64,000 bases of DNA, taken from the NCBI GenBank assembly GCA_963513935.1, contig OY740769.1:39335120-39399119 (forward strand), written 5' to 3'. The notes below the pieces were generated by a model. That model saw only the letters and a list, made by a program, of their open reading frames with translations. It had not been told where the DNA came from and ran no database searches. This document shows positions 26,945 through 37,127 of this stretch, in pieces. Both the position numbers and the translations under genes were made by a program. Numbering within the stretch: the first letter of the stretch is position 1; the number at the start of each line of letters is the position of its first letter. The DNA comes from Aphrophora alni (taxonomy: Eukaryota > Arthropoda > Insecta > Hemiptera > Aphrophoridae).

Positions 26945-27060
26945 TAATTCCAGGTTAAAAGCAAAGGACCGGGGGTTAGTAGTCTGCGGCGGGAGTTAGG
27001 GCGAGATTGTTGGTAGGACTGACTCAGCAAGGTGTTATCGACGCCTGTCTAGACCTTAAA
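26945..27060. other. GC-rich island beside (AT)n
   Basis: A short run with a G-rich plus strand (for example gaccgggggttagtag and tgcggcgggagttagggcg) is unlike anything nearby and ends just before a long AT microsatellite. No open frame fits it. It could be part of an old mobile element or a structured RNA; the sequence alone does not decide. Confidence 0.35.
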
Positions 27061-27074
27061 TCAATAAATGTTTG

Positions 27075-27075
<1 letters not shown>

Positions 27076-27138
<63 letters not shown>
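27076..27138. repeat. (AT)n microsatellite
   Basis: About 30 AT dinucleotides with one final substitution (TATGTATG). Confidence 0.95.
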
Positions 27139-27143
<5 letters not shown>

Positions 27144-27907
27144 TATAAACATTCTAATAGCTCTGGAAGGAAAGCTTAGATATTTAACTTTTAATTAGGT
27201 TTAATTAATGTTAAATGTTGATATTGAAGCTTATTGTAGATAATAGTAATAAATTTAAGAAGTTTTACTTGTATTAGAATCATTAATAATAATGAACTGA
27301 AGAAATTGTTAAACATTTTAAGCACTAAATCATTGTTGGCCAAATCATCTTATTAATATCAGGGCGCAGGATCCCGTTTTATTCCTAACACAAGACAACC
27401 ATAAGTAAGCAATTGAGATTTTTTTTTTATCAAAAATACCTTTATATTTTAGATGTATGAAAAAAAAAAAGACTAATTTTACAGAATATCTTAAAAATAT
27501 TTCCTAAAAATCATAATAAATTCCGTATACTTCAGATTAAATTATTCTTTTCTGTACTATAAATATTATTAGGTAAACGTACCAATTTCAAATTACATAA
27601 TATTAAACATTTTATTGTTTTAGAAGAAAATCTTGCCTATCACATTGATTATTTTTACATTTCTATATGATATTAATAAAATTTTGAGCAAAAGCATGCA
27701 TCAGTTTTCCACCCTTACATAATGTCTAACATATTTTCTTTGCGTTAAGTTAGACAAAACCACTACATATGGAGAATATCTAAGTTTGTTCGTTACCATG
27801 TCGAAAATGATATTTTCTTGTACATGCTTTCTTGTTTTGAGTTTTCGCTTCTTAGTATCTTTGTCTTAATTTATCATATTTCAACCATTAGACACTGACG
27901 TCATTTA
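27139..27907. other. left flank of the inverted-repeat block
   Basis: AT-rich DNA with two poly-A/T tracts. It ends at 27907 with cgtcattta, after which the sequence becomes the reverse complement of the segment that ends at 46844. No gene is seen. Confidence 0.6.
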
Positions 27908-28858
27908 TAATCATTATTGTCATGGAGCTGAAACCCAGAAATGTTGGATACAGAGTTTATATCTACTGTGTATATTTCGTTACTTCATTTCCCATTATTC
28001 GATCTATGTATTAATATATCCATATCGTAATTCGGTCAACATTATTTGTTATTAAAAGATACAATATAAGAAAAAAACTACTTTCCCTGAACATTTTTAC
28101 ATCTTGCAATAATTATAATTTTCACCAAATAATAAACAGTTATTTTATTGAAATTCCTATTACTAGATCTACTACTACTCATTTTGATATTTTAAAGTTT
28201 TGTATTAAATTTATTTTTTACTTTTTATTCTTTCATTACGTATTGCATGAACAATCGTTTGGCAATCAGTAGATGAAGATGTTGGTTTACACTAACCTTA
28301 TGATTGACACTGTATGTCATTTGGATAATTAAGTTTTCTTTTGAAATGGTTCTCTATTGTTATACTTAAGAATAGATTTTACTTGTTACAGAGATTACTC
28401 ATAATTAATTTGATAATCAGGGCCAAAAGCTTAAATTGAAACAAAATCTTCTAAATCATTGGGGAACTAATGATGTCTTTAATATACAATCGTTCCATAC
28501 TTGAAATCTATAACATATCTGGATCTTTGAATCACATAATAAAAGATGATAACGTATAATTTACATAACAAACATTTTATGTCTATAAAGACAACTCTTC
28601 AATGACTGTATAACATATGCAGCTGTTAATGCTTCTTAGTTTGTTTCATTCAAGTACACACATAAACTCACGATCGCAAATAAGAACGTGCACGCCGAAA
28701 CACATACACTTATTTACCTATTTAAAAAAACACGATTTAAGAAAATGAGTTTTATAATGAGAAAATATTGGTGTTATTAAATTGAGAAGACAGAGGGACA
28801 TAACTCCCTACAAACCTAAGACAACTCTTTTTTCAAAAGACTCTATTGTCTGCCAATC

Positions 28859-28905
28859 TATTATTATTATTATTATTAGTCTATTATTATTATTATTTTT
28901 TATAT
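28859..28905. repeat. (ATT)n at 3' end of R1-like element
   Basis: Two ATT blocks separated by 'agtc' form the 3' terminus and flank of the minus-strand retroelement. Seen in the element's sense, it ends in AATAAT repeats. Confidence 0.85.
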
Positions 28906-31168
28906 AGAGGTTTGGCAAAATGCATTACGCACTCGTCCCAAGGGGACTTATGTGTCGGACTCTCCGAATGGCCTACCGACTAAAACCTTCCTCTTTCCCA
29001 GGCATTATTCCACTCCGGTACCGCTCTCGCATTTCATCAGAGTGGTGCCTGCTTTTGTCTTGTTTAGGTCTCCTCTTCTGCTATTGCTATGATTCTAGCC
29101 AACCTTCCTCCTTCTTACATCGTAATATAGCCTCGATATACTTTGATATTGCTTCCATTTCTCTCTGGATGTTAACATCTTCTGCATAATGGACTCGGTT
29201 GTTAAGTCTCCTACCTTGATGTTGATATCTCTCCTCTGTTAATAAAAACGCTCACAATCAAAAAGCGTATGTTTCACGTCATCTCTGGCATCTCCGCACC
29301 TTATGCAGCTAGCTGACGTAACCTTCCCCATCTTTTCCAGGTACGAGCGAAAGTATCCGTGACCTGTCAGAAATTGAGTGATGAAAAAATTTACCTCCCC
29401 ACGTCTTCCATTTATCCACTCTTTGACATCTTTTATAAGGGTCGCTGTCCACCGTCCCCGTGATTCCCTGTCCAAGCGGAGCTGCCACATGGTCAAAGTG
29501 TTCTCCCTCGCTCTTGTGCGAGCCTCTTGCTTGCTCATCATTCTATTGAGCTCATAAATGGTCTTCCGCTCCTGCGCTAACAGATCTATTGGGATGAGAC
29601 CAGCCACCACCAGGATTGCCGGCTCGGAGACTGTACGGTAAGCGCTGGTGATTCTCAGCGCTCCAATTCTCTGTATCGAGGTCAGCCTACATCGGTATTT
29701 CTTAGTTCTGATGGCATCAGCCCATATTTCAGCCCCGTAGAGCATTATGGACTGTGATGTCATCCATAGGAGTTGCCGTTTACTCTCCCTTGGGCCCCCA
29801 ATATTGGCCATTAGCCTTACCAACAAGGAGGCCACGGCCGTTGCTTTTTCGCAGGTCGTCCGCAAATGTTCCCAGAAGCTCAATTTGTTGTCAAGTATAA
29901 CTCCTAGATATTTTGCCGATCTCTTGGCTCTAATAGTCTCTCTTTCAACTACCATAGGGACGAGAGTTGGAATCCGCCTTCTGGTCAGCAGGACAATTTC
30001 CGTTTTTGCAATGGCCAGTTGTAGGCCACGCTCCTCCATCCAAGTTTTAATACGGCGCATTACCTGATTCAATCGTAGCTATGCTAACTCGACGTTTCTG
30101 GCTATTATCACCGCCGCCACGTCATCAGCATACCCCACCACGTTCACTCCGTCTGGCATCTCTAGTCGAAGCAGGTTGTCATACGAGGTGTTCCACAATT
30201 CGGGACCCAGTATCGATCCTTGTGCCGCCCCAGCAGTTACTTCCTTAACCCACCATCCTTCTTTCGTTTCACACCGTAGCCATCGATTCCTAAGATAATC
30301 TCTCATAACCGATACTAGGTAGTTAGGCACCGCAAAATCGCGTGTCAATGCTTCCAATATATCGGTCCATCGGACAGAGTTAAACGCGTTTTTTACATCC
30401 AGCGTCACAAGTAGAACTACTGGCCTTGTTGCGTGACAAGCCTTATCTGCCTCATGGACCGCATCTATCACCTGTTGGATTGCACTTATTGTGGAGTGGT
30501 TCTGCCGAAAACCGTGCTGTCGGTCAGAGAGGCGGCCCGCTTCTCGTATCGCTTGCTGTAGTCTTGGTTTTAATAACTTCTCCATAACTTCCCCCGCTAC
30601 ATTCAGCATACACAAAGATCTGTATGCTGCCGGAGAATCAGGATCACCCTTTCCTTTGTTTATCAATACTAATCGAGCTACCTTCCAAGGAGTAGCAAAT
30701 ATCCCCGCCTGTAGGCATGTATTAAACATTTTTAAAAGTATGCGCGGTTGTGCACCAGCCACTATTTTCATTACTTCTGGCGGGACTCCATCTGGGCCTG
30801 GAGCTTTCCCACTATTCAGCGACCTTACTGCTCTAGACAGTTCCAGCTCACTAAACAAAGGAATCTCTTCATCCACACCTCGTACTTCGCTGTGATTCCT
30901 ACTCGGATGCGCAGGGAAGAGAGTGTCCACAATTGTTTTGCTTGTAGCTAGGCTCATTTTATTATTAGCACTTGCGCCGCCGAGCTTACGGGTCACTATC
31001 CGGTATCCCATTCCCCAAGGGTCTTCATTTAGATCGTCACACAGTGATCTCCAGCATCCTTCTTTACTTTTACGGATGGCCGTCACTAGCGCTTTCTTGG
31101 CTACCTAATGCTCGGATGTAAATATATACGCCTCCGATCTACTGCGGGATCGTTGTGCTCTTCTTCTT
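28906..31168 (-). mobile_element. 5'-truncated R1-clade non-LTR retrotransposon (copy in arm A)
   Basis: About 2.3 kb on the minus strand. In its own sense it starts directly at an ATT/AAT microsatellite with the region just upstream of the reverse transcriptase, then RT, thumb, a C-terminal Cys/His motif and a short 3' UTR ending in AAT repeats. The endonuclease domain expected at the N-terminus of R1-clade ORF2, and all of ORF1, are missing. GC content is far above the surroundings, consistent with a recent arrival. AAT/ATT repeats lie on both sides, which may indicate insertion into a trinucleotide microsatellite. It is mirrored exactly at 43584-45846. Confidence 0.85.
29095..31168 (-). 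pseudogene. R1-clade reverse transcriptase, C-terminal ORF2 fragment
   Basis: One frame runs through the fragment with three in-frame stops: TAG near 31105-31107, TAG at 30079-30081 just after the catalytic domain, and TAA at 29239-29241 inside the C-terminal Cys/His region. Between the first two (335 aa, 30079-31086) all RT blocks are present: GKAPGPDG at about residue 93, QHGFRQNHS at about 190, TLDVKNAFNSV at about 228 (catalytic Asp), AQGSILGP at about 288 and YADD at 319-322 (catalytic Asp pair). After the second stop come the thumb motif KYLGVILDNKLSFWEHL and CIRC-x9-H-x4-C, the zinc motif typical of the R1 clade. The family reverse-transcribes its RNA at a nicked chromosomal target. 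This copy cannot do so, because the endonuclease is absent and the frame is broken. Confidence 0.88.
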
Positions 31169-31186
31169 AATTTTTATAATAATAAT

Positions 31187-31237
31187 AATAATAATAATAT
31201 TAATAATAATAATAATAATTATTATTATTATTATTAT
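31187..31237. repeat. (AAT)n/(ATT)n microsatellite
   Basis: AAT repeats turn into ATT repeats near the middle, giving an imperfect palindrome. It borders the truncated 5' end of the R1-like element. Confidence 0.9.
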
Positions 31238-31240
31238 AAA

Positions 31241-32208
31241 TAAGTGTCAAATTAAAATAACAAATAGAATAGGGGCACATTTATGGCTTCTTATGTCATT
31301 TTTTCGACGAGGGAAATCGCAATACAAATAATTTGTTTATTATAATTTTGATAATAAGAACAGAAATATAATGTAATATTTACATAATGAACACAGAATA
31401 GTTCTGAAAATTTGTTAAATAACGCGATATGGTTTTAGATATTGAACAGATTTTATTATATTGGAATATACGAAGATTTTATTATTTACATTTAATATTG
31501 AATGTCATTATGAAAATGAGTTACAGAGCCTAAAGCTAGTTTGAGATTGTGATTGGACCCCTTCAACACAATTTAAACGGTCTTAAATACTAGTATATAT
31601 TTAGATATTATGTATATACGTTGGTGCTCCTAAGGGAATATAAGTTCCATCATTATCAAATTCAGTACACGATTGCTTTTAGCATCTTCTTAAATAACAT
31701 TTCTTACGAAATCTGTAAAGTGGTTCATAAAGGAGGTAAATATATTAACACTTTCCCGTTATATTTGTTTGTAAATAAGATAAAAGTTTAAATATGCAAT
31801 TTTTGCGAGATTAATTTTTTTAGTTGTGTATATATGTAGTAAATAGAATATTTCTTGTATGTATTAGGATTAAATTTAGTATACATATAATATTTCTCTT
31901 AGAAATTTATTTATAAATAATTTGTTGCTGTAGCTTTGTTAAAAAAAAATTCTCTTTCACTTTAAAGTAGTAATTAAATTCTAAAACACCCACAATTAAA
32001 ATAAAGTTTTTAAATATAAATAAAATTGCTAATTATTCTATAAAATCGCTTTGAAATTCCAACATTTCTTTAAATTAAATGAAAATAAATTTACATTTAA
32101 TTTAAATATAATTAAATTTCAAAATAATTTAAAATAAATAACCTAAAACGTATTATTGAGTAATATTTGAGTGGTTTACTTTGTTTGATTTGTTTTTTTC
32201 TAATTCAG
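31241..32208. other. arm A, AT-rich, nothing recognised
   Basis: No gene seen. The last 40 bases form the pyrimidine-rich upstream part of the exon-like segment. Confidence 0.45.
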
Positions 32209-32310
32209 GACATCAACGACTCTTACAAGACAAAAGAACTATCAAGAGAAATGATGACATCAGCACAAAGGGCTCCCTTCTTTTGGACAACAAAACGATC
32301 TAATGGCAAA
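32209..32310 (+). CDS. exon-like segment (arm A copy), paralogue of 15089-15168
   Basis: A strong acceptor (tgtttttttctaattcag) precedes 34 open codons (INDSYKTKELSREMM...SAQRAPFFWTTKRSNGK). The expected donor is AAA|GTTATG. The paralogue at 15089-15168 has AAAG|GTATGT at the aligned place, so the donor here seems to have lost one G and may not work. If unspliced, the frame continues about 15 codons to a TAA. Composition is clearly coding-like. The protein is not recognised; the dibasic KR after FFWTT could be incidental. It is mirrored at 42442-42543. Confidence 0.35.
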
Positions 32311-34170
32311 GTTATGTTCTTACTAATTAAGTGTTTAAAAAAGTAAATTCTAGTTTACAGAATTCACTCAGTATGTTAGTTTGTATAGTTTGGGTTTCTA
32401 CTTTTTGAAATTGTTTCAAACATTTTATAAATAATGAGATTATTTTGTAGTATTGCATTATACTCCAAAGTGGTATAACATAAAGAGTTAGGTGAATATT
32501 AAAATAACCACAATATAAATTTACATTCAACTACAATATCAATGGCGACTATTTTCTTGATATGTTTCAGTATCTCAATTTATGTTGGAAATAATAGCGT
32601 TAGATTAAAAGTATTTTAGATTAACCTTGTGCACTGTAATGGGATACTATATAACAATTCCCAATGGTTGTCCAGAGTGAGCTATTGAGCTGTGTATAGA
32701 TAGATATTAAGGTAACTACACCTATTAAATATTACAATTATATTGATGCGACTTCACAGCTTACTTTCAAATATATGAATGACTACACTAAACACTTATA
32801 CAATTAGAATATCACTTTTATTTTGTATTTCACATTTGATGATACGTGAATGATTGATTATTTGACTATATCGATTTGTAGTTAGAATTAACCAGCCTGT
32901 AGAATCAATAACAGTATTGTAATAAGGGAAATTGTAATGAAATATGTAAATATTATAAAAAGTTTAATTATCTCTGAGACAATTATCAGAAACAAAAATC
33001 TACGTTTAATATCTTTGGATTTTTCAGATTTTATTTGCTGTAAAAGTTTTCATTTACAATCACGTATATTTTATTTACTAGTTGAACACTTGTTGGATAA
33101 TCATAGCAGCGTGTTACTTTTTTTTCACACTTCGGATTCTATATTTTACTTTTTTGATAATCGGTTTTAGCAGCAATAACCCATGGATACATTATCTTGA
33201 ACATATTTATATTTTAGTTTTTTTAAATAGTTATCTTATTCAATAGAAAAAAAACATACAGAACTTTAATAGAGCACTGTTATTGTCTTATTCTAAAAAC
33301 ATTATCAGACCAAGTCTGTGGCCAAATTTGTATTTTTGTATGAACTGTGTAAAATGATATACTGTCATACTGCAACGAAAACTAAGCAAATGGAATAAAG
33401 AAATACAATGTAGGACTTCAATGCAATTACACTAGTGTGTGATTATAATATGATGCAGTATAACAATTACCTTTTTAATATTTATTTACCTTGTAAGTTG
33501 ACCAAATGTTAAAACTATTTATGATGGCTTATACCAATTAATGTTTAATTAGATTATAATTATTTTCTCAATAAGGTTTCAGTAAAGAGCAAATAAAAAT
33601 AAAATGTTATTGAAAATTAGTAAATAAAGTGTAATCAATAAATAAATCGATTGTACTATAGCATTATTTTTTCTTCTTCTTTGAAACAAACCTTATACAA
33701 CAAACTGTGCAGGCATAACAAACATTTTTCCCTAGCTACTAAAATGTTTACTTTTTGTATAAAAACAACGCATTGTAATGAATATGAATGGGATCAGTGA
33801 CTTAACACTTTGAACATCGAAAGTGAAGAAATGTTAAAGTATTAAAAACAAATATAATTTAGTAAATGTTATAAATTTGTCAAATTATCCATAAAGAACG
33901 TAATAAAAATGCGTGACGCTGGTTACAAAGACTCATCAGTAAACATAACACTTAACAAAAAAAAGTGAAAGGTGCATTGTACAAAGACGAAACAGCACCA
34001 AGCAGCCATGTGACTATTTTATTTAAATTTATTTTTTTATCTTTGAATATGAAGGATTAGTTCAAAGAAACTAATGTTTTTTGAAACTAATAACAAATTA
34101 TTATCAAAATGCAATTTATATATTTCTTGAGTATACCGTGTTGAATCACACAGTTCAAGCTACTTCTCTC
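32311..34170. other. arm A, AT-rich, nothing recognised
   Basis: Only short AT-driven frames (for example 32937-33170), without splice context or known domains. Confidence 0.45.
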
Positions 34171-34761
34171 TTTATAACTCCTTAGTAAATCTAGAGCGTT
34201 TAGTTTGTTTTCATAAACTAATGCTGAAAGGTTTTCCTATTTTCAGACAATATCTTTATAACTCCTTAGTAAATCTAGAGCGTTTAGTTTGTTTTGGTAA
34301 ACTAATGCTGAAAAGTTTTCCTATTGTCACACAATATCTTTATAACTCCTTAGTAAATCTAGAGCGTTTAGTTTGTTTTGGTAAACTAATGCTGAAAGGT
34401 TTTCCTATTTTCACACAATATCTTTATAACTCCTTAGTAAATCTAGAGCGTTTAGTTTGTTTTCATAAACTAATGCTGAAAGGTTTTCCTATTTTCAGAC
34501 AATATCTTTATAACTCCTTAGTAAATCTAGAGCGTTTAGTTTGTTTTGGTAAACTAATGCTGAAAAGTTTTCCTATTGTCACACAATATCTTTATAACTC
34601 CTTAGTAAATCTAGAGCGTTTAGTTTGTTTTGGTAAACTAATGCTGAAAGGTTTTCCTATTTTCACACAATATCTTTATAACTCCTTAGTAAATCTAGAG
34701 CGTTTAGTTTGTTTTGGTAAACTAATGCTGAAAAGTTTTCCTATCTTCACACAATATCTTT
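34171..34761 (+). repeat. 84-bp minisatellite with 252-bp higher-order period (arm A)
   Basis: Seven copies of an 84-bp unit (tttataactccttagtaaat ... cagacaatat). Variant positions cycle every three units: 'tttcagac', 'tgtcacac', 'tttcacac', together with gttttCAT versus gttttGGT. Types 1-2-3 therefore repeat as a 252-bp block before a final altered unit. Because 84 is a multiple of three and the unit lacks stops in one frame, a 204-codon frame (34221-34835) with a 28-residue repeat (MLKGFPIFRQYLYNSLVNLE...) results. I see no evidence that it is translated. Confidence 0.9.
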
Positions 34762-35371
34762 CTTCTATAATATTATCAAGTGTAGAAATAGCAACTTCGA
34801 AGGATAAGATATATGTTACTTTGTTACAATTGTAGTGGTGCTATGAGGTTAGATCATCATTATTGTATGACAAACTGCATATAATTTCATGATAATTAGA
34901 CGATTATACCAGTAAAATCACTGCCCTATATACAGAATATTATGTTCTGTAAACAGCTCTACTATTCAGTACTTTCTTATAATAGTTTTACTTTAAGAAA
35001 TGTATTTTTGTTTACATTTAAGCCCTCACCCTTCCACAATGTTAATAAAAGGTGTTATACAAAATAATTCTATTTATCTTTAACTATAAATCACAAAATT
35101 GTGTAATTTTTAGGTTGTTATCATGCTTAAATTCAATTTGTACATTGTCAATATTTAAAGATTTTTTTTCAAAACTTTATGGAAATCAGCCTCATTACTC
35201 AAGCATTGTATTTAATGTTCTCGACTCAAATTTCCCGTAAAAAAAAAATAATAAAAAATACATAGTGGACATGCTTCTAGGTCCATAATGGAATATTTGG
35301 CTTATTGGGTGAGGGGGTGGGAAATTACAGTGGAAAACAAAAATTGAGAGTAGTTGCTAAATAAGTAAGTG
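34762..35371. other. arm A, inner end next to spacer S1
   Basis: AT-rich. It contains a poly-A tract near 35240 and a G-rich patch near 35309-35324. It ends at the S1 junction (ctaaataagtaagtg). Confidence 0.45.
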
Positions 35372-35971
35372 TGATTACTTTTTTATCCTAACGTCTGCGT
35401 TGAAGGGATGACTAAAGAATGCATCTTATTCCTGATATGTGACTGGATATATCTTACAATAGTTTAATAGTTTCGAAATAAATATCTATGTCAAAATTGT
35501 GCTGATTTTCTGTACATTTTGCTTGAAATTAAATAAAGTATTAAAATTATGCATAAAAATAACAATCCTAAATAACTGTTTAAAGCTCTCTTTTTTGAAA
35601 CATAAGCCTGTGTTATACAAACAATACAAGTTCCGCTACAGAGAAGACACATCCTGACTGTATAACAGGTAACTGCAATTTACAGTTCTCATTATTTTGT
35701 GGTTATGTTTCCTTCCAAGTTACATAATAAGAAAGCACAATAAACTTGTAATGTGATCCCGATCCAAATATATTTTAACATATATTGCATGGATTTGTAT
35801 TAGGTTGTTGCTGGAGGTTATATATTTTTATCTTAACGTTATTAAGATATTTTACCTATTCTTTTTAAGAGATATAGGAAAATATAAGATAACCTAATAA
35901 CCATTAAGGTACATTAATAAGATAATTGTAAGATAATGGTTAATGATTATCATAAGATATCATTATTATTA

Positions 35972-36109
<138 letters not shown>

Positions 36110-37026
36110 GAGTCAATAATTAAAGATATTGTTTCACGTTTCTTAGACAATTTTAAAATTAGCCAAAACCAATCTTCCTGTATTTATATAGCGGGAAATT
36201 TCTTTTGTATTCATGGATTTTAAATTGGTATATCGTTTTGAAAAAGTACGTACATCTCACAATATGAAAATTTAGTAGTCTCCAAAAAGCATTTATGGCA
36301 CGTGTGTACAGTGTTAAAATTGTTCTGAATATTTTTTGTATGTTACATTTGGAATGTACATTAGATTTATATACACTTCTAAGAAGTGTATGTAAAGATA
36401 ATTCATATTTCGATTCATACAATCGACGATAGTTACTTTTATAACATCTATGTTACATGACATACTAACAAAATATTTTAAAACATATTTGCATTTTATA
36501 AAATCTTGCCAACCGTGACTTTTCCAGTTACGGTATTTACGAGGCATGTTTATGAAATAAAATTGAAAGACCAAATAAGATTTGTATATACTTTTTGTTT
36601 CAATAAGACCAAGTGATATTGTTTATGTAATAGTGGATTTGTTTTAAATATTAGTAATAAGTTATTCATTGTGCTTATAATATTACAAATAATATTTTTC
36701 CATGTACATACGAATATAAATCTGTCAGTAATATAATATGCGTCTATTTTAGTAATGTATCAAATATAATTCAGTAGTATTTAACCTAATTATATTCACT
36801 TAAATATATATAGTGACACTTCATACATTTTGTAATTAACAGTTAATAAGAAAATTCTATTTCCATTTTTTTGTAGTTTGAAAAAATACATTTTACAATA
36901 TTTAATAATTTTTTTATCTACGTTTTCATTTCATTAATATAAATACAACCATATATCTCTCTTTTATTTCTGTTTATGTTATTATTTATGATTAAAAGAC
37001 TAGGTAACAAACATTGCATTCTACAG

Positions 37027-37127
37027 AACGTACCTAAAGATGTACATCACCATGATGAAAGTAGTAGAGCTGGAGCACCATCTGTCTATCTTCATATCTA
37101 TATTTACAAAAAACACTGCCGTTATAG
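37027..37127 (+). CDS. candidate internal exon in S1
   Basis: An acceptor (cattctacag) precedes 37027 and a good donor (TATAG|GTAGGT) follows 37127. The 101-nt segment is open in two frames. The frame from the first base reads NVPKDVHHHDESSRAGAPSV and onward, with A/T-biased third positions as expected of a real frame here; the +1 frame is hydrophobic. No family is recognised. It lies in the unique spacer, so it is not duplicated. Confidence 0.3.

Larger units (their letters stand above)
27908..35371 (+). repeat. arm A of large inverted repeat 1 (7,464 bp)
   Basis: This arm is the reverse complement of 39381-46844. The reflection is exact in coordinates (positions sum to 74752). Eleven reading frames in the arm recur in the mirror arm with identical translations and no length change, and the direct stretches I compared, including the AAT/ATT microsatellite, match base for base. 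The match ends at 27907/46845 (A against A) and at 35372/39380 (T against G). The arm holds the R1-clade element, an exon-like segment and a minisatellite. The remainder (27908-28858, 31241-32208, 32311-34170, 34762-35371) shows nothing else recognisable. Confidence 0.95.

Noticed and set aside
30491..30951. Plus-strand frames of 67-134 codons opposite the reverse transcriptase (and their mirror copies).
   Set aside because: Antisense shadows of the RT coding strand; the minus-strand frame contains all catalytic motifs.
34221..34835. 204-codon frame in the minisatellite, considered as a repeat protein gene.
   Set aside because: It is a by-product of a stop-free 84-bp unit; no promoter, splice or composition signal supports it.
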